DNA of 64,000 nt from Desulfoluna butyratoxydans (GTDB taxonomy: Bacteria > Desulfobacterota > Desulfobacteria > Desulfobacterales > Desulfolunaceae), in the NCBI RefSeq assembly GCF_900699765.1, contig NZ_CAADHO010000002.1, positions 806,001-870,000 on the forward strand. The letters run 5' to 3'. The position numbers and the translations under genes are program-made. Every line of letters starts with the position of its first letter. The stretch's first letter is position 1. The notes below the pieces were generated by a model. That model saw nothing but the letters and a program-made list of their open reading frames with translations, was not told where the DNA came from and searched no databases. Positions 7,246 through 15,889 of the stretch are shown here, in pieces.

Positions 7246-10200
7246 ATGATTGAAAAGCTGATTATATGGTCTGTGCGGAACCGGTTCCTGGTGATTTTAG
7301 CCACCTTGTTTGTTGTAGCGGTGGGGCTCCTTGCCATGTCGCGGATGCCCCTGGACGCCATCCCGGATCTTTCCGATGTGCAGGTGATTGTTTATACGGA
7401 CGTGCCCGGCCAGGCCCCCCAGGTGGTGGAGGATCAGGTGACCTACCCCCTGACCACGGCCATGCTGAGTGTGCCCTACGCCAAGTCGGTGCGGGGGTAC
7501 TCCTTTTTCGGGCTCTCCTTTGTCTACATTATTTTTGAAGACGGCACGGACATCTACTGGGCCCGCTCCCGGGTGCTGGAGTATCTCAACGTGGTGGCAG
7601 GGCGCCTCCCCGACGGGGTGACCCCGGGCCTGGGGCCGGATGCCACGGGCGTGGGGTGGGTGTACGAGTACGTGCTTAAAGATGCATCGGGCTCCCTGGA
7701 CAACCAGCAGCTCCGCAGTATTCAGGACTGGTACCTGCGCTATGAGCTTACGGCGGTGCCCGGTGTCTCGGAGGTGGCCAGCATCGGCGGGTTTGTGAAG
7801 CAGTACCAGGTGGAGGTGGACCCCTCTCGCCTCAATGCCTACAACCTGACCATCGGCCAGATTCGCAAGGCCATTGAGCGGTCCAACAACGACGTGGGGG
7901 GCCGCCTGGTGGAGATGGCCGAGACCGAGTTCATGGTGCGGGGCCTGGGCTATCTCTCCTCGGTGGAGGACCTGGAGAAGATCTCCCTTGGCGTGGATGA
8001 AAAAGGCACGCCGATCCTGTTGAAGCACGTGGCCCGGGTAAAGATCGGCCCGGAGCTGCGGCGCGGGGTCCTGGAGTGGAACGGCGAAGGCGAGGTGGTG
8101 GGGGGCATCGTGGTGATGCGCTACGGTGAGAACGCCCTGGCCACCATTGAGCGGGTGAAGACCCGCCTGAAAGAGCTGGAAGCCGGCCTGCCCGAGGGGG
8201 TGACCATTGAGATGGGCTACGACCGTTCGGGCCTCATTGAACGGGCCGTCTCCACCCTTCGGGTGAAACTGGTGGAGGAGATGTCCGTGGTGGCGCTCAT
8301 CTGCGTGATCTTTCTCCTGCACTTCCGGTCCGCCTTTGTGGCCATCTTCACCCTGCCCGTGGGGATCCTCATCTCCTTTACCGTCATGTACGCCCTGGGC
8401 ATCAACGCCAACATCATGAGTTTGGGGGGCATCGCCATTGCCATCGGGGTGATGGTGGACGCCTCGGTGGTGCTGGTGGAGAACGCCCACAAGCACATGG
8501 AGCGGAGCGGGGGCACCCGCTCCCACCGGCAGATCATCATCGACGCCTCCCGGGAGGTGGGCCCGGCCCTGTTCTACAGCCTTTTGATCATCACCGTCTC
8601 CTTTCTGCCGGTCTTTACCCTGGAAGAGCAGTCGGGGCGCATGTTCCGTCCCCTGGCATATACGAAAACCTTTGCCATGGCCGCCTCTTCGGTTCTTGCG
8701 GTGACGGTGATCCCCGTGCTCATGACCTTTTTTATCAGGGAAAAAGGGATGGCCGATGACCAGCCAAAAGGGCGTCGCCGTCTCCTTTACAGCCTGGCAG
8801 GCGTGCTGCCCCCTGTGGGGGTGCTGGCCGCCCGCTCCTTTGGCGTTTCGATGCCCTCCTGGAGTTTCTGGGTCGCCCTGGTGGTGGGCATCCTTGTGGT
8901 GATGGTGGCGCTGCCCCAGAGGATCCTCAGCGAAAAAGAGAATCCCTTGAGCCGCGTTCTCATTCGCCTCTATCGGCCGGTGATCCATGGGGTGCTTGCC
9001 CATCGAAAGCTGACCATCGTGGTGGCCACCCTTATTATTGCGGCCACCTATGTGCCTGCTTCCCGGCTGGGCAGTGAGTTCATGCCTCCCTTGAACGAGG
9101 GAGATTTGCTCTACATGCCCACGACCCTGCCGGGCATTTCGGTGACCAAGGCCCGGGAGCTTCTGCAGCAGACCGACAAGATCATCCAGCGCTTTCCCGA
9201 AGTGCGCCACACCCTGGGAAAGGTGGGCCGTGCCGAGACGTCCACGGACCCGGCTCCCTTGTCCATGATTGAGACCACCATCGTGCTGCGGCCCAAGGTG
9301 GAGTACGAGACCCTGGTGGTGGACCGGTTTTACGACGGCTGGCCGGGGTGGCTGGCTCGCCCTCTCTCCCTGGTGTTTCCCAAGGAGAAAAAAGGAAAAA
9401 TTCTCCATGAGTGGCGCAAGCGGCCTGTGCCCCGGTTCTTTTCGGGCTGGCCCGGTTTCTTGAAAACGCCCCTTGGCTGGGTTCTCCCCGAAGAGCGCTA
9501 CCTGACCATGGAGGAGCTTTCCGACGAGCTGAACCAGGCCGTGAAGTTCCCCGGACTCACCAACGCCTGGACCATGCCCATCAAAACCCGCATCGATATG
9601 CTCTCCACGGGCATCAAGACCCCGGTGGGGGTCAAGATCATGGGCACGGACCTGGAGATTCTCTCCACGCTGGGAGCCCAGGTGGAGGCCGTTCTTCGTC
9701 CCCTTGAAGGGACCCTGTCCGTCTACTCCGAGCGGGTCACAGGGGGCAAATATCTGGATATCGACATCAACCGGGACCACATCGTGCGTTACGGCCTCTC
9801 CGTGGACGACGTGCAGGAGGTGATCATGACCGCCATTGGCGGACTTAACATCACCTGGACCGTGGAAGGCCTGGAGCGCTATCCCGTGAACCTGCGCTAC
9901 AGCCGTGAGTACCGCAGCGATCTGGAGAGCCTGGGCCGGGTTCTGGTGCCCACCCCGTCAGGCGCCCACGTGCCCCTGGCCCAGCTTGCCACCCTCTCCT
10001 TTAAAGACGGCCCGGCAGGCATCAAGAGCGAAAACGCCCGGCGAACCGCCTGGGTCTACGTGGACCTGAAGGGCATGGACGTGGGCACCTATGTGAAGAA
10101 GGCCAAGGAGGTGGTGAGCAGCCACGTGACCCTGCCTCCTGGGTACTCCATCGTCTGGTCCGGTCAGTTCGAGTACATGGAAAAGGCCAGGGCCTCTTTG

Positions 10201-10743
10201 ATGCTTATCGTTCCGGCCACCCTGGTGATCATCTTTGTGCTTCTTTACTTGCACTTCGGCAGCCTCACCGAGGCCGCCGTGGTCATGGCAAGCCTCCCCT
10301 TTGCCCTTACCGGCGGGATCTGGCTCATCTACCTTTTGGGCTACAACCTCTCGGTGGCCGTTGTGGTGGGCTTTATCGCCCTGGCAGGTCTTGCCGCAGA
10401 GACCGGGGTGGTGATGCTTGTCTACTTAAATGAGGTCTACACGAGGCGTCAGAGTGAGGGGAAGATGAACACCCCTGCGGATCTCTACGGGGCTGTCATC
10501 GAAGGGGCCGTGGAGCGGGTTCGGCCCAAGCTCATGACCGTTGCCACCACCCTCATCGGCCTGCTGCCGGTCATGTGGGGCAGCGCCACCGGCGCCCAGA
10601 TCATGAAGCGCATTGCAGCTCCCATGGTGGGCGGGCTTGTCTCCTCCACCGTGCTGACCCTCATCATCATCCCGGCCATCTATTACGGGATCAAGGCCAG
10701 GGAGATACAGGTTCGCAAAGGCTCCGAGGCTTCGCCCGTCTAG
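7246..10743 (+). CDS. cusA: Copper/silver RND efflux pump, inner-membrane subunit (CusA)
   Basis: An 1165-residue heavy-metal-efflux RND protein that uses the proton gradient to drive Cu(I)/Ag(I) through the CusB-CusC conduit. All three methionines that form the CusA metal site are present: M624 (LLYMPTTLPG), M674 (PLSMIETT) and M785 (RIDMLSTG). The proton-relay helix carries GVMVDASVVLVENAHK. It is about 115 residues longer than E. coli CusA. The extra length is an added hydrophobic segment around residues 505-555 and an insert (WPGWLARPLSLVFP..., about 690-750) containing a repeated WPG(W/F)L motif. The ATG follows AAGGCGAAAAAAG at the end of a repeat island, so it may have its own promoter. 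Confidence 0.95.
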   Translation: MIEKLIIWSVRNRFLVILATLFVVAVGLLAMSRMPLDAIPDLSDVQVIVYTDVPGQAPQVVEDQVTYPLTTAMLSVPYAKSVRGYSFFGLSFVYIIFEDGTDIYWARSRVLEYLNVVAGRLPDGVTPGLGPDATGVGWVYEYVLKDASGSLDNQQLRSIQDWYLRYELTAVPGVSEVASIGGFVKQYQVEVDPSRLNAYNLTIGQIRKAIERSNNDVGGRLVEMAETEFMVRGLGYLSSVEDLEKISLGVDEKGTPILLKHVARVKIGPELRRGVLEWNGEGEVVGGIVVMRYGENALATIERVKTRLKELEAGLPEGVTIEMGYDRSGLIERAVSTLRVKLVEEMSVVALICVIFLLHFRSAFVAIFTLPVGILISFTVMYALGINANIMSLGGIAIAIGVMVDASVVLVENAHKHMERSGGTRSHRQIIIDASREVGPALFYSLLIITVSFLPVFTLEEQSGRMFRPLAYTKTFAMAASSVLAVTVIPVLMTFFIREKGMADDQPKGRRRLLYSLAGVLPPVGVLAARSFGVSMPSWSFWVALVVGILVVMVALPQRILSEKENPLSRVLIRLYRPVIHGVLAHRKLTIVVATLIIAATYVPASRLGSEFMPPLNEGDLLYMPTTLPGISVTKARELLQQTDKIIQRFPEVRHTLGKVGRAETSTDPAPLSMIETTIVLRPKVEYETLVVDRFYDGWPGWLARPLSLVFPKEKKGKILHEWRKRPVPRFFSGWPGFLKTPLGWVLPEERYLTMEELSDELNQAVKFPGLTNAWTMPIKTRIDMLSTGIKTPVGVKIMGTDLEILSTLGAQVEAVLRPLEGTLSVYSERVTGGKYLDIDINRDHIVRYGLSVDDVQEVIMTAIGGLNITWTVEGLERYPVNLRYSREYRSDLESLGRVLVPTPSGAHVPLAQLATLSFKDGPAGIKSENARRTAWVYVDLKGMDVGTYVKKAKEVVSSHVTLPPGYSIVWSGQFEYMEKARASLMLIVPATLVIIFVLLYLHFGSLTEAAVVMASLPFALTGGIWLIYLLGYNLSVAVVVGFIALAGLAAETGVVMLVYLNEVYTRRQSEGKMNTPADLYGAVIEGAVERVRPKLMTVATTLIGLLPVMWGSATGAQIMKRIAAPMVGGLVSSTVLTLIIIPAIYYGIKAREIQVRKGSEASPV

Positions 10744-10841
10744 CGTGGGCGGCGTTCGGGTAATTTGAAGGGTCGGGCCCGGGCAAAGGTGCCACGGGGT
10801 CGACAGGTAACAACCAACACAGATAGAAGGAAACGTAATTC

Positions 10842-11372
10842 ATGAAACGACACGCATTGATCTTGAGCCTGCTGGCTCTGTTGACCCTGGGACTTTTTTC
10901 CCTTGCATCGGCTGAACACAAGGAGCACGGCTCCTCAAATCATGGCAAAGAGATGAGCATGGACCACGGCAAAGAGATGGGCATGGACCATGGAAAAGAA
11001 ATGAAGGGCCATGGAATGGGGGAGGTCATCCGCACCCATACCGTTGACGACCTGACCCTCACCTACCGCCTCATCGATATGCATCAGCGAATGAAGGATA
11101 TGGAGGGCATGGAGTCCATGTCCGGCAAGATGGCTTCCCACCACCTGATGCTGGATGTGAAAGGGAAAAACGGGGCCATGGTCCATGATGCCAAGGTCGG
11201 ATTCGTCATCACCGATCCCGACGGCAAAGAGGTCAAAACCATGGCCATGGCCATGGGCGGCGGCCACGGAGCGGACGTGGAGATGAAACAGAAAGGAACC
11301 TACACCTTGAAAGTGAAGGTCAAGGCCGGTGACAAGGTGGTGAAGGACTCGTTTACGCACATGACAAAGTAA
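10842..11372 (+). CDS. Secreted His/Met-rich protein with Ig-like domain, probable periplasmic copper binder
   Basis: A 176-residue protein: signal peptide (residues 1-24), a His/Met/Lys-rich linker with the repeat MDHGKEM (about 25-60), then a beta-rich domain (about 65-176) with HHLMLDVKGKNG, KVGFVITDPDGKEV and GTYTLKVKVKAGDKVV. This resembles the YtkA/FixH-like immunoglobulin fold used by periplasmic copper-handling proteins. It follows cusA by about 100 bases with a good GAAGGA ribosome site and is probably part of the metal response. Specific activity is not known. The gene at 3488 brackets the pump on the other side with a second Met/His-rich protein. Confidence 0.82.
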   Translation: MKRHALILSLLALLTLGLFSLASAEHKEHGSSNHGKEMSMDHGKEMGMDHGKEMKGHGMGEVIRTHTVDDLTLTYRLIDMHQRMKDMEGMESMSGKMASHHLMLDVKGKNGAMVHDAKVGFVITDPDGKEVKTMAMAMGGGHGADVEMKQKGTYTLKVKVKAGDKVVKDSFTHMTK

Positions 11373-11406
11373 CGGGCAAAGGAGGCGAAGGGATAAGATT
11401 CAATTT

Positions 11407-11513
11407 GCCTCCGGCGGGTCGCTTTTTTGAAAAAAGCTCCGCAAAAAACTGTTAGAATGCACCCGCGCTTCGTTTGATCTCCCTTCGAGGCAATTAAAAC
11501 GAAGCGCGGGTGC
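11407..11513. repeat. Dispersed element: CCTCCGGCGGGTCGC module plus 17-bp variable hairpin
   Basis: GCCTCCGGCGGGTCGC is followed by TTTTTTGAAAAAA and GCTCCGCAAAAAA, then a perfect 17-bp stem (11459-11475 with 11497-11513, GCACCCGCGCTTCGTTT). The same layout with a different stem sequence occurs at 15338-15446. Confidence 0.9.
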
Positions 11514-11550
11514 GACATTATTTTGATGAAGTCTCGGAAGTCATAGTCAA

Positions 11551-11643
11551 CACGGGCGAAGCCCGTCAGGGAATGGGATGAGCCTGAGGAACGAAGGCGA
11601 AAGAGCATTCCCGAACCTGGGGTGCAGGGGCTGTAGCCCCTGC
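11551..11643. repeat. Dispersed covarying hairpin element at the kamA 3' end
   Basis: CACGGGCGAAGCCCGT, then stem GGGAATG (11569-11575) / CATTCCC (11606-11612) with loop GAGGAACGA (11586-11594), then GCAGGGGC-TGTA-GCCCCTGC (11624-11643) touching the kamA stop codon. The last hairpin may be the kamA terminator. Confidence 0.9.
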
Positions 11644-12678
11644 CTATAGTGGGTAGGTGTAGGTTTTGCCGTCGTAGCCTTTGACGGTGAGGCTTTTATC
11701 GTCCCGGGCGAGGATGGACTCGGGAAGCAGGGGCACCTTGCCCCCGCCGCCGGGCAGGTCGATGACGTAGGCGGGCACGGCAAGGCCGGAGAGGTGGCCG
11801 CGCAGGCCGTTGACCACGGCAAGGCCGGTTTCGATGGAGGTGCGGAAGTGACCGGTGCCTTTGACGGCGTCCCCGTGGTGGATGTAGTAGGGGCGTACCC
11901 GGTTTTTGGTAAGCTTGCGCATGAGCCCGGCCATGGTTTCGGGGGCGTCGTTGACGCCTTTTAAAAGCACGGTCTGGCAGCCCAGGGGCGCTCCGGTTCG
12001 GTTCAAGAGCCTGAGCGCCTTTTCTGCTTCGGGGGTGAACTCTGCCGGGTGGTTGAAGTGGGTGTTGATCCAGAGCTTTTCATATTGGGAAAGCACGGCA
12101 CAGAGCCCTTCGGTGATGCGCATGGGAAGGGTTGAGGGCACCCGGGTGTGGATGCGGATCATCTCCACGTGGGGGATGGCGGAGAGGCGCTTTAAGATGG
12201 CGTCGATCTTTGCGTCTTCCAGGAGCAGGGGGTCCCCGCCCGTGACGATGACGTCCCGCACCGCAGGGGTCTGTTCAATGTAGGCCAGGCCCGCCTCGAT
12301 GGTGGCGTCCGTCACCGCGCCCTGGTGCTTGCCCACCTTTCGCTTTCGCATGCAGTGGCGGCAGTAGAGGGCACATCGGTTGGAGACGAGAAAGATGACC
12401 CGGTCCGGGTAGCGGTGGGTCAGGCCGAAGACCGGAGAGTCCTTCTCCTCGCACAAGGGGTCCTCCAGCAGGGGGGAGTCGGAAAGCTCGTCGGCGCAGG
12501 GCACGGCCTGTCGCCACAACGGGTCCCCGGGTTTTTTCATCAACTTCAGCCAGTACGGGTTGATGCGCATGGGGTAAACCCCGGCCACACGGGCGATTTC
12601 GTCCGTCTTCTCTCCCAGGACATCGGCCAGTTCTTTTGCCGATACCACCGATTTGTCGAGCATCTCTTTCCAGTTCAT
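11644..12678 (-). CDS. Radical SAM lysine 2,3-aminomutase family protein (EpmB/KamA-like)
   Basis: A 344-residue PLP-dependent radical SAM aminomutase. The 4Fe-4S motif CALYCRHC (CX3CX2C) lies near residue 105, followed by VTGGDPL. The PLP-contact region near the C-terminus reads VIDLPGGGGKVPL, as in KamA. Its length matches EpmB (about 340), which makes beta-lysine for elongation factor P, rather than the longer fermentative KamA (about 415). No efp or epmA is visible nearby, so substrate assignment rests on length only. It is a single gene on the minus strand, with AAAGG upstream of the ATG; a repeat hairpin begins directly at its stop codon. Confidence 0.85.
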   Translation of the reverse strand: MNWKEMLDKSVVSAKELADVLGEKTDEIARVAGVYPMRINPYWLKLMKKPGDPLWRQAVPCADELSDSPLLEDPLCEEKDSPVFGLTHRYPDRVIFLVSNRCALYCRHCMRKRKVGKHQGAVTDATIEAGLAYIEQTPAVRDVIVTGGDPLLLEDAKIDAILKRLSAIPHVEMIRIHTRVPSTLPMRITEGLCAVLSQYEKLWINTHFNHPAEFTPEAEKALRLLNRTGAPLGCQTVLLKGVNDAPETMAGLMRKLTKNRVRPYYIHHGDAVKGTGHFRTSIETGLAVVNGLRGHLSGLAVPAYVIDLPGGGGKVPLLPESILARDDKSLTVKGYDGKTYTYPL

Positions 12679-12744
12679 AAGGGCCTTTTATCACAGTTGC
12701 GATGTGAGGCACAGAGGCCGAAAGGATAGCGCATTTAGATTTTC

Positions 12745-12796
12745 GCCTCCGGCGGCCCTGCCGGGGGCCAAACTTTTGAAAAGTTTGACAAACAGG
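12745..12796. repeat. Dispersed element: CCTGCCGGGGGCC / AAACTTTT module
   Basis: GCCTCCGGCGGCCCTGCCGGGGGCC followed by AAACTTTT-GAAAAGTTT and GACAAACAGG. Two nested palindromes share the family end. Same module as 15500-15547 (inverted), 21514-21566 and 22354-22405 (inverted). Confidence 0.88.
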
Positions 12797-12849
12797 TTTC
12801 TTTTTTTGGTGAACTCGGCAATCCTGCATAGCCCCTCTCATTTTTACGT

Positions 12850-15213
12850 TTACCGGAACGTTTTTGCGGAGCTTTTTTCAAAAAGCGACCCGCCGGAGGC
12901 AACGGAACTGTTACATGCGTTGGCCTTGCAGAGGCCGGGAAGGATTGTTTCCAGTTCCTGGCGTTTGAAGGGTTTTGAGATGACCTCTGAGATACCGTTT
13001 TGGTCCAGGACTTCCGGAGTGAGGGCCTGGAGCTCGTCCTGGTAGCCGGTGCAGAGCACCACGGGAATGTCGCTACGCAGGGCCAGGAGTTCTGCGGCGA
13101 GTTCCATGCCGTTTAAAAAGGGCATCATGTGGTCGGTGAAGATCAGGTCGTAGCGCATGGGGTCGGTGCGAAAGGCCTTAAGGGCCTCCAGGCTTCCGGA
13201 AAAGGCCGCCACTTCGTAGCCCATGCGGGTGAGGAGTTTTTCCGTGCCGTAGAGCATCTGTTCATCGTCGTCCACCAGCATCACCGTGCCCTGGGTGTGT
13301 ATGTTGGGGGCGGCGGCGGCCTCGCCGGGCACTGCCGCCACCCCGTGGGCACAGGGGATGAACACCGAGAAGATGGTTCCCCGGCCCGGGTGGCTCGCCA
13401 CGGTGATGGCACCGCCGTGGTTCTTGATGATGCCGTGGGACATGGAGAGGCCGAGGCCCGTCCCTCCGTTTTCCTTGCGGGTGCTGAAAAAGGGGTCGAA
13501 GATGCGCTCCATGTTTTCCGGGGCGATGCCTTTGCCGTTGTCCCGCACGGTGAGGCGTGAGTACCTGCCTTTGTGGAGGTCCGGGTGGCGCAGGGAGGCT
13601 TTGCGGTCCAGCTCCACGGCGTCCAGGGAGATCTCGATGCATCCTTTCTGATTGGCCACGGCGTGGCGGGCGTTGGTGCACAGGTTCATGATCACCTGGT
13701 GGATCTGGGTGGGGTCGGCCAGCACAAACCCGGCCTCTGCCTGGACGTTGAGCCGCACGTCGATGGTGGAGGGGATGGAGCTTTTCAGCAGCTGCGTGCA
13801 CTCCATGAGGATGAGGCGCATCTGCACGGGCTGCATCTCCCGGTCCTTGTTCTGGCTGAAGGTGAGGATCTGGCGAACCAGGCTTTTCCCCCGGTTGACC
13901 GCCTTGAGGACCTGGGCCAGGTCTTCCTGCACCGGGCTCTCGCCCTCCACCTCGTCTGCGGCAAGCTCCGTGCAGGTGGCAATGCCGCCTAAAATGTTGT
14001 TGAAGTCGTGGGCGATGCCCCCGGCAAAGGTGCCCATGGCTTCCATCTTGTGGGCCTGGCGGAGCTGGGCCTCCAGCGCCTTTTCCCTCTCTTCCGCCCG
14101 TTTTCTGCGGGCGATGATGCGCATGAGGACCACGATGGTCACCGATTGGTAGATGAGAAACAGGACCGTTGCCCAGATGACGTATTTGTAGCGGTAGTAG
14201 ACCGTCACCGGTTCGTTGATCACCACGCTCCCCTTGGGAAGCCGCCCCATGGAGATGTCGAAGTAATCAAGCATGGTGTAATCGAAGATGGGATCCAGAA
14301 AGCTTTCCCGCATCACCGGCAGGTCATCCACCGGGGTGCCGTCAAGCACCTTGAGGGCCATGCGCGCTGCCTCTGAGGCCTGTTCCTGCACCCGCAGCAT
14401 CGGCCCCCCCAAGGCCCCGTTGCCCAGGGTGTAGTCCCAGATACCGTAGATGGGCTTTCTGGCGGCTTCGAAAATCAGGGAGAGGCCCTCGGCCACGGTG
14501 AATCGGGTTCCGTCGGGCGTGACGTAGTAAGAGAGATAAAGGATGACGGTATGCTCGGGCAGGTCTGCCAGGGCTTTTTTCAGATCGTCGGGAGACATCA
14601 TGGAGAGGCGGATGAAGTCCACCCTGGAGGCGTAGCCAGGGATGAGGCTCTCGAACTGGTCGCGGATGATGTGGCTGGAGGTGCCGCCCCCCGATATATA
14701 GGCCACATGGGTGGTTTCCGGGTGGATGGACAGGGCAAGGTCCAGGGTCCCCTTGAGGTCGTAGTCCTCGGCAATGCCCGTGTAGCCTGTCTGGCCTTTA
14801 AGCATGGCCCTGGAAAAGTCGTTGACCCCGCAGAACACCACCGGAACCCCGGGGAAAAGGGCGGCCCGGTACAGGAGCAGAAAATCCAGGGCGTTGTTGT
14901 CCGAGGCGATGATCACGTCAAAGGAGACCGATGCGTACTTGAGTCGGTAGACCTCCTTGAGGGTGTCGAAGATCTCCGACGGCTTGTACCGCTTGGTGTC
15001 CATGTACTCAAAGCTGAGACGGACCGAGCTGCCCTCGGCATCCAGCACCTTTCGGATACCCTTGGTCTTCCAGTCCGACCACACATACCCGGGGCTGTAC
15101 GAGTTGAGCACCAATACGTCCCGAACGTCTTTCCCCTCCGAGGCCCCGGCAGCGCGTAACGGCGCAACACAGACCCCAATACACCAGAAAAACAGTACCC
15201 ACCTGCACACCAT
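12850..15213 (-). CDS. Hybrid histidine kinase with periplasmic ABC-type binding domain and receiver domain
   Basis: About 787 residues from the chosen ATG, which has AAGGGGG upstream and starts a signal sequence (VCRWVLFFWCIGVCVAPL). A periplasmic ABC substrate-binding-like domain follows (residues 30-300; SDNNALDFL, FPGVPVVFCGVN). Then come a membrane helix near 350-370, HisKA with the phospho-histidine in GGIAHDFNN (about 405), HATPase (NARHAV, GTGLGLSMSHGI) and a C-terminal receiver (LVDDDE, phospho-acceptor in IFTDHMMP, SKPFK). It would sense a small ligand and pass phosphate through its own receiver. The last about 19 residues (SVASGGSLFEKSSAKTFR) are translated from a dispersed repeat, so the native end was probably replaced. 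No partner regulator is adjacent. It is paralogous to the gene at 1-1274. Confidence 0.9.
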   Translation of the reverse strand: MVCRWVLFFWCIGVCVAPLRAAGASEGKDVRDVLVLNSYSPGYVWSDWKTKGIRKVLDAEGSSVRLSFEYMDTKRYKPSEIFDTLKEVYRLKYASVSFDVIIASDNNALDFLLLYRAALFPGVPVVFCGVNDFSRAMLKGQTGYTGIAEDYDLKGTLDLALSIHPETTHVAYISGGGTSSHIIRDQFESLIPGYASRVDFIRLSMMSPDDLKKALADLPEHTVILYLSYYVTPDGTRFTVAEGLSLIFEAARKPIYGIWDYTLGNGALGGPMLRVQEQASEAARMALKVLDGTPVDDLPVMRESFLDPIFDYTMLDYFDISMGRLPKGSVVINEPVTVYYRYKYVIWATVLFLIYQSVTIVVLMRIIARRKRAEEREKALEAQLRQAHKMEAMGTFAGGIAHDFNNILGGIATCTELAADEVEGESPVQEDLAQVLKAVNRGKSLVRQILTFSQNKDREMQPVQMRLILMECTQLLKSSIPSTIDVRLNVQAEAGFVLADPTQIHQVIMNLCTNARHAVANQKGCIEISLDAVELDRKASLRHPDLHKGRYSRLTVRDNGKGIAPENMERIFDPFFSTRKENGGTGLGLSMSHGIIKNHGGAITVASHPGRGTIFSVFIPCAHGVAAVPGEAAAAPNIHTQGTVMLVDDDEQMLYGTEKLLTRMGYEVAAFSGSLEALKAFRTDPMRYDLIFTDHMMPFLNGMELAAELLALRSDIPVVLCTGYQDELQALTPEVLDQNGISEVISKPFKRQELETILPGLCKANACNSSVASGGSLFEKSSAKTFR
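12861..12900. repeat. Dispersed CCGCCGGAGGC element overlapping a coding end
   Basis: Inverted copy of the CCTCCGGCGGGTCGCTTTTTTGAAAAAAGC module (compare 11407 and 15338). It lies inside the 3' end of the histidine kinase gene and encodes its terminal residues. Confidence 0.88.
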
Positions 15214-15337
15214 GGATCCCCCCTTGTGTCCTGAACGCCCCAAGCCGGCACGCACTCTTTTTTTTATGACAAATGCCCCGCAAGCGTCAACCAAGGTGCT
15301 GTGTCAGGTCAGGGCCAACGCATGTAAAAATTCAGTT

Positions 15338-15446
15338 GCCTCCGGCGGGTCGCTTTTTTGAAAAAAAGCTCCGCAAAAAATTTTCCTAATGCACCCGTGC
15401 GTCGTTGTGATCGCCCTTCGGGCCGATCACAACGACGCACGGGTGT
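15338..15446. repeat. Dispersed element with a perfect 22-bp hairpin
   Basis: GCCTCCGGCGGGTCGC module with T/A-rich hairpin (15338-15380), followed by a perfect 22-bp inverted repeat (15392-15413 with 15424-15445, CACCCGTGCGTCGTTGTGAT...) around CCCTTCGGGC. Layout as at 11407-11513 with a largely different stem. Confidence 0.92.
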
Positions 15447-15499
15447 AACAAATATCGTGATTGTTTTGGCGGAGCCAGGAAATGGCGATGTAAGGCCTA

Positions 15500-15547
15500 T
15501 TTGTCAAACTTTTTAAAAGTTTGGCCCCCGGCAGGGCCGCCGGAGGC
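15500..15547. repeat. Dispersed element: inverted AAACTTTT / GCCCCCGGCAGGGCC module
   Basis: TTGTCAAACTTTTTAAAAGTTTGGCCCCCGGCAGGGCCGCCGGAGGC read in parts: an A/T hairpin, a GC hairpin and the family end. It lies about 25 bases beyond the stop of the DUF4387 gene and may end that transcript. Confidence 0.88.
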
Positions 15548-15571
15548 TGGTTTTTATCTGTTTTCTGCCGA

Positions 15572-15889
15572 TTACAGTGTCACCTCCAGGTCCACCAGGG
15601 GGGCGTGCTGTTGGGCGCCGTAGACGTCGGTTTCTCCGAGTTCTCCGGAGGCCATGGGTCTTACGATGGTGGCTTTGATGGCTTTGGCGGGTTTGAACTC
15701 GATGATGTTGATGACGTCGGAGACCGGGATGCGGTAGAGCCCGGCCATGACCTCTTCGTTGATGATTTTTTTGGCGCAGGCCGCTTCAAAGTCTTCCTGG
15801 GTTTTGAAGATGATATCGAAGGTCAGTTCGTAGGGGCCGGCGTTTTTGCTACGGATGACGTCGGCAATCTCTTTGAGTGTGGTTTTCAT
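15572..15889 (-). CDS. DUF4387 family protein, partner of AtuA-like protein
   Basis: A 105-residue protein matching DUF4387, small proteins found next to, or fused to, AtuA/DUF1446 proteins. Recognisable parts are LKEIADVIRSKNAGPYELTFDI near the N-terminus and GLYRIPVSDV in the middle. Its start overlaps the stop of the upstream AtuA-like gene by four bases (ATGA), so the two are translationally coupled and probably form a complex. The biochemical role of the family is not established; association with acyl-CoA or terpenoid breakdown is known only for some members. A repeat lies just downstream. Confidence 0.88.
   Translation of the reverse strand: MKTTLKEIADVIRSKNAGPYELTFDIIFKTQEDFEAACAKKIINEEVMAGLYRIPVSDVINIIEFKPAKAIKATIVRPMASGELGETDVYGAQQHAPLVDLEVTL

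Noticed and set aside
7297-9780. Long minus-strand open frame opposite cusA (827 codons)
   Set aside because: Antisense of a highly conserved pump; low-complexity His/Gly/Asp-rich translation, no ribosome site, no recognisable motif.
11644-12678. Fermentative lysine 2,3-aminomutase (KamA)
   Set aside because: The protein is too short (344 residues), and kamD, kamE, kdd or other lysine fermentation genes are missing, so EpmB-like is preferred.
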